From contig DHXA01000035.1 in assembly GCA_002413455.1 (NCBI GenBank), positions 1 to 11,510 of the forward strand: a DNA stretch of 11,510 nt. The letters are read 5' to 3'. Position numbers and translations under genes: made by a program. This stretch comes from Rhodanobacter sp. UBA5168 (lineage in GTDB: Bacteria > Pseudomonadota > Gammaproteobacteria > Xanthomonadales > Rhodanobacteraceae). Of this stretch, positions 1-7,444 are shown piece by piece. The notes below the pieces were generated by a model. It saw only the letters and a list, made by a program, of their open reading frames with translations. It did not search any database and had not been told where the DNA came from. Position 1 is the stretch's first letter; every line of letters starts with the position of its first letter.

Positions 1-68
1 TTCGATTGATCGGGGACGAAGCGAGTTTCGACCTGCACGTCGATCGTGTAGGAAGATTTTTCAGTCAT
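1..68 (-). CDS. apaG: ApaG N-terminus (partial, runs off left edge)
   Basis: Only the first 22 codons are present, reading MTEKSSYTIDVQVETRFVPD and two more residues from an ATG at 68-66. This matches the start of ApaG, a small (about 125 aa) single-domain protein with an immunoglobulin-like fold, whose first strand typically reads like 'Y.I.V.V.TRF...QS'. Its biochemical role is not well settled; the same fold occurs as a domain in some eukaryotic F-box proteins. Its place directly downstream of rsmA on the same strand, with a 67-bp gap, is the classical surA-pdxA-rsmA-apaG order and strongly supports the call despite the short length. No convincing Shine-Dalgarno sequence precedes the ATG. 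The rest of the gene, and apaH if present, lies outside the window. Confidence 0.85.
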   Translation of the reverse strand, partial: MTEKSSYTIDVQVETRFVPDQS

Positions 69-135
69 GCCCGGATTGTAAGGCCTGCCGCTGTGAATGG
101 GGCGGAGCAGCCGCGATTGAAACGCTTCTTTGCCG

Positions 136-924
136 TCAGAGACTGCCGTAGACCTTGGCCAGACGCACGAAGTCGGCCGGGGCAAGCGTTTCGGCGCGAG
201 CCCTGGGATCGACGTCGGCGCGGCGGATCGCGTCGCTGTCGAGCAACTGCTTGAGTGCATTGGCCAGCGTCTTGCGCCGTTGGCCGAATGCGGCCTTGAC
301 CACCGCATAGACATGCTCAGGCCGTGCATCGTGCAACTCGTGAGGCGCCAACGGCACCAGTCGTACCACCGCAGACTCCACCTTCGGCGGCGGCCGGAAC
401 GCTTCCGGCGGTACGTTGAACAATGGCTCGACCCGACAGGCAAGCTGCAGCATCACGGACAGCCGTCCATACACCTTGCTGCCCGGCTCGGCCGCCATCC
501 GGTCGACAACCTCTTTCTGCAGCATGAAATGCATGTCCTGGATCGCTGCCGCATGCTCGACGCAGTGGAACAGGATGGGACTGGAAATGTAGTAGGGCAG
601 ATTGCCGGCGATGCGCAGCCGCGGCACACCATGGCTGTGCGCCATGGCGCTGAAGTCCACCTTCAACACGTCCGCTTGGATGATATGCAGCTCGCCCACG
701 CTGGCAGCTCGTGCCTGCAGCCCCGGGATCAGGTCGGTATCCAGTTCGATCGCGGTGAGCTTGCCGGCGGCCGTCAGCAGCGGCAGCGTCAGTGCACCTT
801 CGCCGGGACCGATCTCGACCATGAAATCCTCGGCCCGTGGCGACACCACGCTGACGATGCGCTCGATGTAACGCCGATCATGCAGAAAGTGCTGGCCGAA
901 GCTTTTCTTGGGGCGGGCGTTCAT
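136..924 (-). CDS. rsmA: 16S rRNA (adenine(1518)-N(6)/adenine(1519)-N(6))-dimethyltransferase RsmA/KsgA
   Basis: This 262-aa cytoplasmic enzyme uses S-adenosylmethionine to dimethylate two adjacent adenines in the 3' terminal hairpin of 16S rRNA late in small-subunit assembly. Visible family marks, in order, are KKSFGQHFLHD (residues 6-16), the SAM-binding glycine motif EIGPGEGALT (37-46), the acidic residue of IELD (59-62) expected to hold the SAM ribose, the catalytic-type NLPY motif (108-111) followed by YISSPILFH, and the FRPPPKVESAVV segment (176-187). Length is normal for the family. The ATG start overlaps the stop of pdxA by four bases (positions 921-924, ATGA), so translation is probably coupled. 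Loss of this modification gives kasugamycin resistance in other bacteria. No missing residue or frameshift is seen. Confidence 0.98.
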   Translation of the reverse strand: MNARPKKSFGQHFLHDRRYIERIVSVVSPRAEDFMVEIGPGEGALTLPLLTAAGKLTAIELDTDLIPGLQARAASVGELHIIQADVLKVDFSAMAHSHGVPRLRIAGNLPYYISSPILFHCVEHAAAIQDMHFMLQKEVVDRMAAEPGSKVYGRLSVMLQLACRVEPLFNVPPEAFRPPPKVESAVVRLVPLAPHELHDARPEHVYAVVKAAFGQRRKTLANALKQLLDSDAIRRADVDPRARAETLAPADFVRLAKVYGSL

Positions 925-1910
925 GCGGAAGCCTTGCTGCGTGCGACAAGATCCATGGCCATGCGCGCGGCGGCGATCAGGCTGGCAGGATCGGCCCGAC
1001 CCGTGCCGGCCAGATCCAGCGCCGTACCATGATCGACCGAGGTGCGGATGAATGGCAGACCGAGAGTGAGGTTCACGGTGCGGTCGAACGCCTCGCTCTT
1101 CAGCACCGGCAGCGCCTGGTCGTGATACATCGCCAGTACGGCGTCGTAGTGGTGACGCTGGGCCGGTACGAAAGCCGTATCGGCAGGCATCGGGCCGATC
1201 AGGTGCATGCCCTCGCCGCGCAGCGCATCCAGTGCCGGGATCAGCGTGTCGATTTCCTCGCGACCCAGGTGTCCGCCTTCGCCAGCGTGCGGGTTGAGGC
1301 CCAGTACGGCGATGCGCGGTTCGGCGATGCCGAACTTGCGGCGCAGTTCGGTGTGCACGATGCGCAACGTGCGGGTCAGCGCTTCAGCCGTGATGGCGGC
1401 CGATACCGCGGCCAGCGGCAGGTGCGTCGTGACCAGAGCCACGCGCAGTTCCGGGCTGGCCAGCATCATCACCACGTCGGCGCGGGCACGCTCGGCGAAG
1501 AATTCGGTGTGTCCGCTGAAGGGGATGCCGGCATCGTTGATCGAGGACTTCTGCAAGGGCGCGGTGACCACGGCGTCGTAGCGACCGGCAATGCAACCGT
1601 CAGCCGCTTCGGTCAGCGTGTCCAGTACGTGGCGGGCGTTGCGCGGGTCGGGCTGGCCGGGCACCTCATCAGCCGCCAGCGGCGTATGCCGCAAACGCAA
1701 CGTTCCGGGTCGGCGCTCGGTCTGCACACTGCCATCGTCGTCGGTCAACTCGATACGCAGCCCGCAACGCGTGGCCGCGCGCTCCAGCACATGGCGATCG
1801 GCGATGGCGATCAGGCTGGCTGCCAGCGGAGTGCTGGCCAGCCTTATCAACAACTCCGGACCGATGCCCGCTGGCTCACCGGCAGTGACCGCGAGCCGGG
1901 GCAATGGCAT
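921..1910 (-). CDS. pdxA: 4-hydroxythreonine-4-phosphate dehydrogenase PdxA
   Basis: A 329-aa NAD-dependent, metal-requiring enzyme of pyridoxal 5'-phosphate synthesis. It oxidises 4-phosphohydroxy-L-threonine; the product loses CO2 and is used by PdxJ. Family marks are TAGEPAGIGPELL near the N-terminus (9-21), GHTEFF (133-138) with the substrate-binding His-Thr pair 134/135, and three metal-binding histidines that align with the known set: H163 (TTHLPLAAV), H208 (NPHAGEGG) and H263 (YHDQALP). I chose the ATG at 1910 because it gives an N-terminus of the usual length right before the TAGEPAGIGP motif. An in-frame TTG at 1919 would add three residues (Met-Asn-Thr) and cannot be excluded, as neither start has a strong ribosome binding site. 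The gene starts 15 bp after the surA stop and overlaps rsmA by 4 bp, so it sits inside one operon. Confidence 0.97.
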   Translation of the reverse strand: MPLPRLAVTAGEPAGIGPELLIRLASTPLAASLIAIADRHVLERAATRCGLRIELTDDDGSVQTERRPGTLRLRHTPLAADEVPGQPDPRNARHVLDTLTEAADGCIAGRYDAVVTAPLQKSSINDAGIPFSGHTEFFAERARADVVMMLASPELRVALVTTHLPLAAVSAAITAEALTRTLRIVHTELRRKFGIAEPRIAVLGLNPHAGEGGHLGREEIDTLIPALDALRGEGMHLIGPMPADTAFVPAQRHHYDAVLAMYHDQALPVLKSEAFDRTVNLTLGLPFIRTSVDHGTALDLAGTGRADPASLIAAARMAMDLVARSKASA

Positions 1911-1925
1911 GGTATTCAAATCAGC

Positions 1926-3269
1926 TTACGGCGAGGTGCCGGCTGCAGCCTGACTGCCGGTATCGCGCAACTCCGGCACCAGGATGTTGATGTAGGCATT
2001 GGACCGGAGATCGCGCAGATAATCGTCATAGACCTGTTCGGACTTGCGTGTACCGATGGCCTGACGGGCCTGGTCGCGTTCGATCTGCACGGTCTGATCG
2101 CTCTGGCGCGAGCCGAGGCGTTGCAGGATATGCCAGCCCGCTTCGCTCTGGAATGGCTGTGACACCTCGTTGTCCTTCAGCTGGCCCAGCTCCTTGGCGA
2201 CGGTCGCACCCCAGGCCTGCTGCGCGAACCAGCCCATGTCGCCGCCGAGATTGGCTGTAGTGTCGTCCTTGGAATTCTCTTTCGCGAGGGTGGCGAAATC
2301 CTCGTGTTTGTTGACGATGCGGTTGTACAGGTCGCGCGCCTTCTGCTCGGCCTGTGCCGGCGTCACCAGCTCGCTCGGCTTGATCAGGATCTGCCGCGCA
2401 TGCAGCTCGGTGACCATCTTGCGGCTGCTCTGGCGCTGGTCGATCAGTTTCAGGATGTGGAAGCCGGTCGGGCCGCGCAGGGCCGGGCTGACTTCGCCGG
2501 GCTTCATCGAGGCGATGGTGTCGGCGAAGGCCGGCGGAATTTCATCCATCCGCCGCCAGCCCAGGTCGCCGCCTTCCAGCGCGTCGGACGCGTCGGAATA
2601 ACGGATCGCCGCGGCGTTGAAATCCATGCCGCCCTTGATGGCGGCAATCGCCTGCTCGGCCTTGCTCTGACTGGCCTGGATCGCGGCGGCGTCGGCGCCA
2701 CCGGGAATGCTTACCTGGATATGCGCCAGATGCACTTCACCGGCCTTGTAGGTCGGGCTGCTGAGCAGGTTGTCGATCTCGCTGTCGGTCACCGATACCG
2801 AATCCTGCACCACACTCTGATGCAATCGTTGCACGGTGATCTGGTCGCCCAGCTGCCGGCGGAACGAAGCAAAACTGGCGCCGCTGCGCTCCACTTCGGC
2901 GCGCAGCTGCTCGGGCGTGAGCTTGTTCTGCTCGGCCACACCCGCGATCGCCTGATCAATATCGGCGTCGGAGACGTGAATGTTCTGATCCTGCGCCTTC
3001 TGCACCTGCAGCCGCATGAGCACCAGACGGTTGAGCACCTGCTGCTGCAGCACGTTGATCGGCGGCAACTGCTCGGTGTGCCCCGCATATTGCTGCTGCA
3101 CCGACGCCACGGCGTCGTTCAGCTCGCTCTGCAGGATCACGTCCTCGTTGACGACGGCCACGGTGCGATCCAGCGGTTGGCCGGCCGGTGCGGCAGGCGT
3201 CAGCATCTGGGCGTGGGCGGGGAGCATGATCGCGAGCGCGAGCAGGAGAGATGCAAGAGATTGCTTCAT
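1926..3269 (-). CDS. surA: Periplasmic chaperone / peptidyl-prolyl isomerase SurA
   Basis: A 447-aa periplasmic chaperone that escorts unfolded outer-membrane beta-barrel proteins, LptD among them, to the Bam complex. Residues 1-20 form a Sec signal peptide (MKQS basic start, hydrophobic LASLLLALAIML, then PAHA with likely cleavage before Q21). The SurA N-terminal chaperone domain spans about 30-170 (LDRTVAVVNEDVILQSEL near 33-50). Two parvulin domains follow: P1 about 178-279 (EVHLAHIQVSIP ... GGDLGWRRMDEIPPAFAD ... GFHILKL) and P2 about 288-388 (ELHARQILIKPS ... GGDMGWFAQ ... GWHILQRLG). A C-terminal helix region closes the protein (about 390-435), as in the family. The reading frame stays open further upstream to 3422, but that would run into lptD and lose the signal peptide, so the ATG at 3269 is the start. 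It lies 34 bp downstream of the lptD stop. Confidence 0.98.
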   Translation of the reverse strand: MKQSLASLLLALAIMLPAHAQMLTPAAPAGQPLDRTVAVVNEDVILQSELNDAVASVQQQYAGHTEQLPPINVLQQQVLNRLVLMRLQVQKAQDQNIHVSDADIDQAIAGVAEQNKLTPEQLRAEVERSGASFASFRRQLGDQITVQRLHQSVVQDSVSVTDSEIDNLLSSPTYKAGEVHLAHIQVSIPGGADAAAIQASQSKAEQAIAAIKGGMDFNAAAIRYSDASDALEGGDLGWRRMDEIPPAFADTIASMKPGEVSPALRGPTGFHILKLIDQRQSSRKMVTELHARQILIKPSELVTPAQAEQKARDLYNRIVNKHEDFATLAKENSKDDTTANLGGDMGWFAQQAWGATVAKELGQLKDNEVSQPFQSEAGWHILQRLGSRQSDQTVQIERDQARQAIGTRKSEQVYDDYLRDLRSNAYINILVPELRDTGSQAAAGTSP

Positions 3270-3303
3270 CGATGGAAAGCCTGAGTCGCCGGGGCGAATG
3301 CGT

Positions 3304-5682
3304 TTATTGATAGCCGAGAATATCACGGCGCAACAGTGGATCGATTTGGCCGCCCGACGAGCCGAGCCCCTTGAAAACCACTTCGAACATGATCGCGTTG
3401 TCGCGCTGGTTGATATTGCCACCCGTGGGAACGGGACCGAAGCCGTAGTAAGACTGATTGACGTAGTTGCGATCGACCAGCCGCAGCGACACGCAACAAC
3501 TGTCGTACTCCACTCCGGCCAGTGCTTCGACGGTCTCGCGATCCTTTACCGAATAAGTCCACGATCCCACCAGTCGCCAGCGTTCGGACAACGGGTAGAC
3601 CGCCGAAGCGCTGTATTGTTCCAGCAGACCACGGCGGTAGCGGTACGAGAAATTGAAGACGCCGTCCGTGCCCAGGCGGCGTTGCAGTTCCACCGCAGCC
3701 ATGTCGGTAAGGCGGGTGTTGGGGCTCCACTGATAGGAACTGCCCAGCCGCCAGCGATCGTTGAGCTGCACGTCGAGCTGGGCCACATAGGCCGAGCGGA
3801 CCCAGTCGGTGCCGATCACCCGCTGCGGGCTGAAGTAGTGAATCTGGCCGAAGCTGGCTGACACCCGCTCCACGCCGCTGTCATCGAGCAGGCGCGTGGT
3901 CAGCGCCGCGGTGAGGTTGTTGGCGTCCATCTGGCGATCGGCGCCGGAGAACTGGTTCGGCGAGAACAACTGCCAGTAGTCGAACGACATCAGGCTGGTA
4001 TCGAAGACCGGCAGGTTGTTCTGGTTGCGATACGGCACGTACAGGTAATAGAGCCGCGGCTCCAGTGTCTGCGTGTAGCTGTTGCCGAACAGCGAAGTGC
4101 TGCGGTCGAAGACCAGCCCGCTGTCCACACTGACGATCGGCAAGGCGCGGCTCGGCGACTGCTGCGTGAACGGCGAGACGCCGCCGTTGCCCAGCAGGCC
4201 GGAATAGCCATATCTGTCATAGCCGCTGTCGAGCTGATAGGCGGTATAGCGATAGGCCACCTTCGGGCGCACGAACCAGGCGGAGGTTCCGAAATCGGCG
4301 GCCAGGTAGGGATAGAGATCTTCGCGCTCGCCCTCGACGAAGCCGGTCTTGCGAAACGCCACCGCCGAACTGCTCATGCCGAATTCCAGCCAGCGCGTCA
4401 GTGGCACGTTCATGCCAAAGGTGGCATAAGGCAGCTGGTCATACGGCAGCACGCGATCGGTCACGAACGGGTTCACGTTCTGGTAGATGGTGCCGCCGAA
4501 CGACGCGTTCCACCATTTGCCGCCGCCCACGATCGCAGCGTTGGAGCCCAGTGTATAGATCGCTGTGTGAGACAGCGCATCGCCGTAGTCATACAGGTAA
4601 CTGCTGTCCGAGGCGTGGTTGTACGAACCCACGAACTGCCAGCCCTTCCAGAGTTGGGTGCGATCGGAAAGTTTGACCAGGTAACGCGAATCGCCCTTGG
4701 TGTCGGCGAGGCCATCGCTTTCGCCGTGATCGTTCGGTACGTATTCCACGTTGATCTGGCCGTTGCTGCCCGGAACCAGGTATCGGAACTCGCCGGCCAG
4801 CATTGCGCCGCGGTCGCTGTAGGTACGCGGATCCAGCGTGGCGTCGTAGTTCGGTGCCAGGTTCAGGTAGTACGGCGCACTCACCTCGAAACCGGACCGG
4901 CTGGTGTTGCCGATGGTCGGGTACAGGAAGCCGCTCTTGCGCCGGTCGTCGGTCGGGAAGCTGAAATACGGCAGGTACAGGAAGGGCACGTTGCCCAGCC
5001 GCATGGTGGCATTGCGCGCCACGCCCACGCCGGTTTCCTTGTTGATGGTGATCGACCTGGCGCGAAATTCCCACAGGTGGTGGCCGACATCGCAGGTGGA
5101 ATACGTGGCCATCGAGTAGCGCGAGTGCTGCGCATCCAGCATGTGGCCTTGTTTGGCCACGCCGTTGCCGCGCGCATCGAGCATCTGGTAGCGCACGTCG
5201 TCGGCGACGCCGCGGCTGGCCTCGGTATTGCCGCGCATGTGCGACGCCGCCAGCAACTGGCCGGCCTCCTGGTAGCGCACGTTGCCGCGGGCGTCGTAAT
5301 CGGTGCTGACGTTGTTGTAGTCGACACTGTCGGCCTGCAGCTGCTGGTCGGCGCGCTGCAGTTTCACGTCGCCGGACAAGTGGTAGACCGACTGGTTGGA
5401 GCTGTCCACATGCTGCGCGTCAACCTTGGTAGGGCTGGTTTCGCGCAGGCTGACGTCCTTGCCGAGGCTGGGGTCGTAGAAATCCAGCAAGGCATTCGGG
5501 CGGCACATCGCGTAGTTGTAGGGGCGCGGTGCGCAGTGAAACGAGCCCAGCGGGCAAGCCTGTTCGGCCTGTTCGGGCGAGGTGGCGGGACTGCTCTGAC
5601 CATTGCTGGCGTCGGCTTGGCCGCCGATCAGGGCAAGTGCTGCGGCAACCGCCAGCAGGCGGCGTGGAGGTAGCTTGGGCAT
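3304..5682 (-). CDS. lptD: LPS-assembly outer-membrane protein LptD
   Basis: A 792-aa outer-membrane beta-barrel that, with the lipoprotein LptE, inserts lipopolysaccharide into the outer leaflet. Residues 1 to about 25 are a signal peptide (PPRRLLAVAAALALIGG then QADA). The periplasmic beta-jellyroll/OstA part covers about 85-225 (HLSGDVKLQRADQQLQADSV at 101-120 is typical). The junction with the barrel carries LYLPYFSFPTDDRRKSGFLYP-like residues around 235-255, followed by alternating aromatic strands to the C-terminus. Cysteines fit the known inter-domain disulfides: Cys43 (ACPLG), Cys197 (YSTCDVGHHLWEF) and the adjacent pair Cys729-Cys730 (DSCCVSL). Two further N-terminal cysteines (50 and 60) are extra relative to the E. 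coli protein. It is the first gene of the lptD-surA-pdxA-rsmA-apaG set, so a promoter is expected in the upstream gap. The length is normal for the family. Confidence 0.98.
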   Translation of the reverse strand: MPKLPPRRLLAVAAALALIGGQADASNGQSSPATSPEQAEQACPLGSFHCAPRPYNYAMCRPNALLDFYDPSLGKDVSLRETSPTKVDAQHVDSSNQSVYHLSGDVKLQRADQQLQADSVDYNNVSTDYDARGNVRYQEAGQLLAASHMRGNTEASRGVADDVRYQMLDARGNGVAKQGHMLDAQHSRYSMATYSTCDVGHHLWEFRARSITINKETGVGVARNATMRLGNVPFLYLPYFSFPTDDRRKSGFLYPTIGNTSRSGFEVSAPYYLNLAPNYDATLDPRTYSDRGAMLAGEFRYLVPGSNGQINVEYVPNDHGESDGLADTKGDSRYLVKLSDRTQLWKGWQFVGSYNHASDSSYLYDYGDALSHTAIYTLGSNAAIVGGGKWWNASFGGTIYQNVNPFVTDRVLPYDQLPYATFGMNVPLTRWLEFGMSSSAVAFRKTGFVEGEREDLYPYLAADFGTSAWFVRPKVAYRYTAYQLDSGYDRYGYSGLLGNGGVSPFTQQSPSRALPIVSVDSGLVFDRSTSLFGNSYTQTLEPRLYYLYVPYRNQNNLPVFDTSLMSFDYWQLFSPNQFSGADRQMDANNLTAALTTRLLDDSGVERVSASFGQIHYFSPQRVIGTDWVRSAYVAQLDVQLNDRWRLGSSYQWSPNTRLTDMAAVELQRRLGTDGVFNFSYRYRRGLLEQYSASAVYPLSERWRLVGSWTYSVKDRETVEALAGVEYDSCCVSLRLVDRNYVNQSYYGFGPVPTGGNINQRDNAIMFEVVFKGLGSSGGQIDPLLRRDILGYQ

Positions 5683-5924
5683 CGCTGGGAATCTGCCGAC
5701 TTTGAAGGCTCGTTAAGCTAGCAGAAACGCCTCATATACGGCAGGCAAACGTTTTTCCGACCGTGGCGCGGATTCAGCAATGCCGTGTGAGAAATGAGCG
5801 GTGGCGCGGCCGCAGACGGTGGCGGGCTGTCGGCGTGCCTAATGCCATTGCCGTCCATTTCGCTCGATCAGCCGCCCGCTGGCATGAGCGGCGGCACCGG
5901 CGACCCGCCCTGCCGCAGGTAAAG
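5683..5924. other. Non-coding gap holding the lptD leader
   Basis: This is about 240 bp between the deacetylase stop (5925) and the lptD start (5682), with both flanking genes on the minus strand. It must carry the promoter of the lptD operon unless that operon is only transcribed by read-through. I find no intrinsic terminator with a T-run after the deacetylase. A 5-bp stem with 6-nt loop (ccgct/agcgg, around 5876-5892) is too short to call. No small gene with a plausible ribosome binding site is evident, and no RNA gene is recognised. Confidence 0.6.
5733..5760 (-). promoter_or_regulatory. Candidate lptD operon promoter (weak)
   Basis: On the minus strand a -10-like TATATG lies at 5738-5733, about 50 bp before the lptD ATG, in the only AT-rich patch of the gap. 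The sequence 13 bp upstream reads GGAAAAA (5758-5752), which resembles part of a sigma-E -35 element (GGAACTT), but the spacing and -10 do not fit that consensus well. No good sigma-70 -35 box is present at 16-18 bp. In E. coli lptD is partly under sigma-E control; that is background knowledge and is not shown here. Confidence 0.2.
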
Positions 5925-6845
5925 TCAGTCCATCAGCGCGCTGGCGTGCGCGCTGGCGCAGGCCGCCAGTGCGGCGAGGTCGTAGCCGCCTTCCAGCGTG
6001 GAAACCAGTCGGCCGCTGGCGTGCGTGCGGGCCAGTGTCACCAGTCGCTCGGTGATCCAGGCGTAATCCTCGTGACCCAGCCGGATGTCCGCCAGCGGAT
6101 CGTTGCGGTGCGCATCGAAGCCGGCCGACACCAGCACCAGCTGCGGTCTGAACGCGTCCAGGCGCGGCAGCAATACGCCGTCCCACAGTTCGCGAAACTC
6201 GTGCGAACCCGCGCCCGGCGACAGCGCGCCGTTGACGATGTTGCCAACGCCGCGCTCGTCCTCGCGGCCGCTGTCCGGATACAACGGAGACTGATGGCTG
6301 GAGATGAACAGCACGCGCGGCTCGCGCTCGAAAATTGCCTGCGTGCCGTTGCCATGATGCACATCGAAATCGGCGATCGCGACCCGCTTCAGGCCGTGCA
6401 CCATCAATGCATGCGCTGCGGCCACCGCGATGTTGTTGAACAGGCAGAAACCCATCGCCTGATCACGGGTAGCGTGGTGGCCGGGCGGTCGTACGGCGCA
6501 GAACGCACGCTGGCAGTCGCCATTCAATACCGCATCCACCGCCGCCACGTTGGCGCCCGCTGCGCGCAGCGCTGCCTCGACCGAGCCGGGCGACATCAGG
6601 GTGTCTTCATCCAGACGGTGCTGGCCGGTGGCCGGGACGCTGGCTAGGATGCGTTCAACGTGGCCGGCGCTGTGGACCCGCAGTAACTGTTCACGCGTGG
6701 CCAGCGGCGCCTCGACACGATCGAGTGCCGCGTAGCGGTCCAGGTCCAATGCCTGCAGCACTGCGCGCAACCGCGCCGGACGCTCGGCATGACCCGGGCC
6801 GGGATCGTGCTGCAGACAGGCGGAATGGGTATAGAGCCGCAGCAT
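5925..6845 (-). CDS. Histone-deacetylase-family (class II-like) amidohydrolase
   Basis: A 306-aa zinc-dependent deacetylase of the arginase/HDAC fold. The active-site set is complete: RPPGHH (residues 119-124) with the tandem histidines 123/124; DFDVHHGNGT (159-168) giving zinc ligands Asp161 and His163; SAGFDAHRNDPL (240-251) giving the third ligand Asp244; and the transition-state tyrosine in LEGGYDL (Tyr288). SSHQSPLYP (182-190) is also typical of bacterial HDAC-like amidohydrolases. The natural substrate cannot be read from the sequence. Bacterial relatives act on acetylpolyamines, acetylated proteins or small acyl-amides. No signal peptide is present, so it is cytoplasmic. The frame is open upstream to 6896, but those 17 codons overlap the preceding gene and lack family similarity; the ATG at 6845 starts right at MLRLYTHSAC, eight bases after the adenosyltransferase stop. 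It is therefore the last gene of a three-gene unit. Confidence 0.93.
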   Translation of the reverse strand: MLRLYTHSACLQHDPGPGHAERPARLRAVLQALDLDRYAALDRVEAPLATREQLLRVHSAGHVERILASVPATGQHRLDEDTLMSPGSVEAALRAAGANVAAVDAVLNGDCQRAFCAVRPPGHHATRDQAMGFCLFNNIAVAAAHALMVHGLKRVAIADFDVHHGNGTQAIFEREPRVLFISSHQSPLYPDSGREDERGVGNIVNGALSPGAGSHEFRELWDGVLLPRLDAFRPQLVLVSAGFDAHRNDPLADIRLGHEDYAWITERLVTLARTHASGRLVSTLEGGYDLAALAACASAHASALMD

Positions 6846-6853
6846 GCGGCGGC

Positions 6854-7426
6854 TTATTCGGCAGGCTGCGGTTTGCGCCGGCGCTCGTGTTGCCACAGCA
6901 CCTCGCCATGCCCGCTGGCGCGCGCCAGCACGCGCGAGATCACGAACAGCAGGTCAGACAGCCGATTCAGATAACGCTGCGGCTGGCTGCGGATGTCCTC
7001 CACCCGTGCCAGCGCGATCACCTCCCGTTCGGCGCGGCGGCAGACGGTGCGCGCCATGTGGCCGCAGGCCGCGGCCATGCCGCCGCCGGGCAGGATGAAT
7101 TCCTTCAGCGGCGGCAGCGGTTCGTTGAGGCCATCGAGGATGGTTTCCAGCCGGGTGATGTCGCTGTCCTCGACCATTGCCATGCCGGGGATGCACAGCT
7201 CGCCACCCAGATCGAACAGGTCGTGCTGCACCTGGGTCAACACCTCGCGCACTTCAGCGGTGACACCGTCGGTCGCCAGCAGCATGCCGATGGCGCTGTT
7301 GAGTTCGTCTACGGTGCCGTAGGCATTGACCCGCGGCGAGTCCTTGCCTACCCGAGAGCCGTCGCCCAACCCGGTGCTGCCGTCGTCACCGGTACGCGTG
7401 TAGATCTTCGAAAGCCGGTTGCCCAT
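6854..7426 (-). CDS. Cob(I)alamin adenosyltransferase, PduO type (ATR)
   Basis: A 190-aa cytoplasmic enzyme that transfers the 5'-deoxyadenosyl group of ATP to cob(I)alamin, giving adenosylcobalamin. Family marks are the N-terminal ATP-binding stretch IYTRTGDDGSTGLGDG (8-23), GTVDELNSAIG (37-47), the helix MARTVCRRAERE (124-135) bearing the conserved arginines and glutamate, and YLNRLSDLLFVISR (152-165). The PduO family works as a trimer of five-helix bundles; the length fits. It lies 18 bp downstream of the DUF6580-like gene and 8 bp upstream of the deacetylase on the same strand, so the three are likely co-transcribed. No cobalamin biosynthesis gene is in the window, which suggests salvage of corrinoid or service to a B12-dependent enzyme encoded elsewhere. 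The specific paralogue name (pduO, cobO, btuR) is not decided here. Confidence 0.96.
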   Translation of the reverse strand: MGNRLSKIYTRTGDDGSTGLGDGSRVGKDSPRVNAYGTVDELNSAIGMLLATDGVTAEVREVLTQVQHDLFDLGGELCIPGMAMVEDSDITRLETILDGLNEPLPPLKEFILPGGGMAAACGHMARTVCRRAEREVIALARVEDIRSQPQRYLNRLSDLLFVISRVLARASGHGEVLWQHERRRKPQPAE

Positions 7427-7444
7427 GGTGCTGGCGGGACTGCT

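Noticed and set aside
130..3284. Long plus-strand open frames (130-1032, 1029-2162, 2304-3284) opposite rsmA, pdxA and surA
   Set aside because: They are antisense to well-identified conserved genes, are rich in Arg, His and Gln with no recognisable domain, and are a known by-product of GC-rich codon use in the sense genes.
3270..3422. N-terminal extension of surA to 3422
   Set aside because: It would overlap the lptD 3' end by more than 100 bp and bury the signal peptide inside the protein. The ATG at 3269 gives a standard SurA precursor.
4567..5673. Plus-strand open frame of 368 codons antisense to the lptD N-terminal half
   Set aside because: It mirrors the codon pattern of lptD, has Val/Ala/Gly/Arg-rich low-complexity content, and shows no family signature or ribosome binding site.
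5876..5892. Short hairpin after the deacetylase gene as a terminator
   Set aside because: It has only five stem pairs and no T-run on the minus strand; such stems are frequent in GC-rich DNA.
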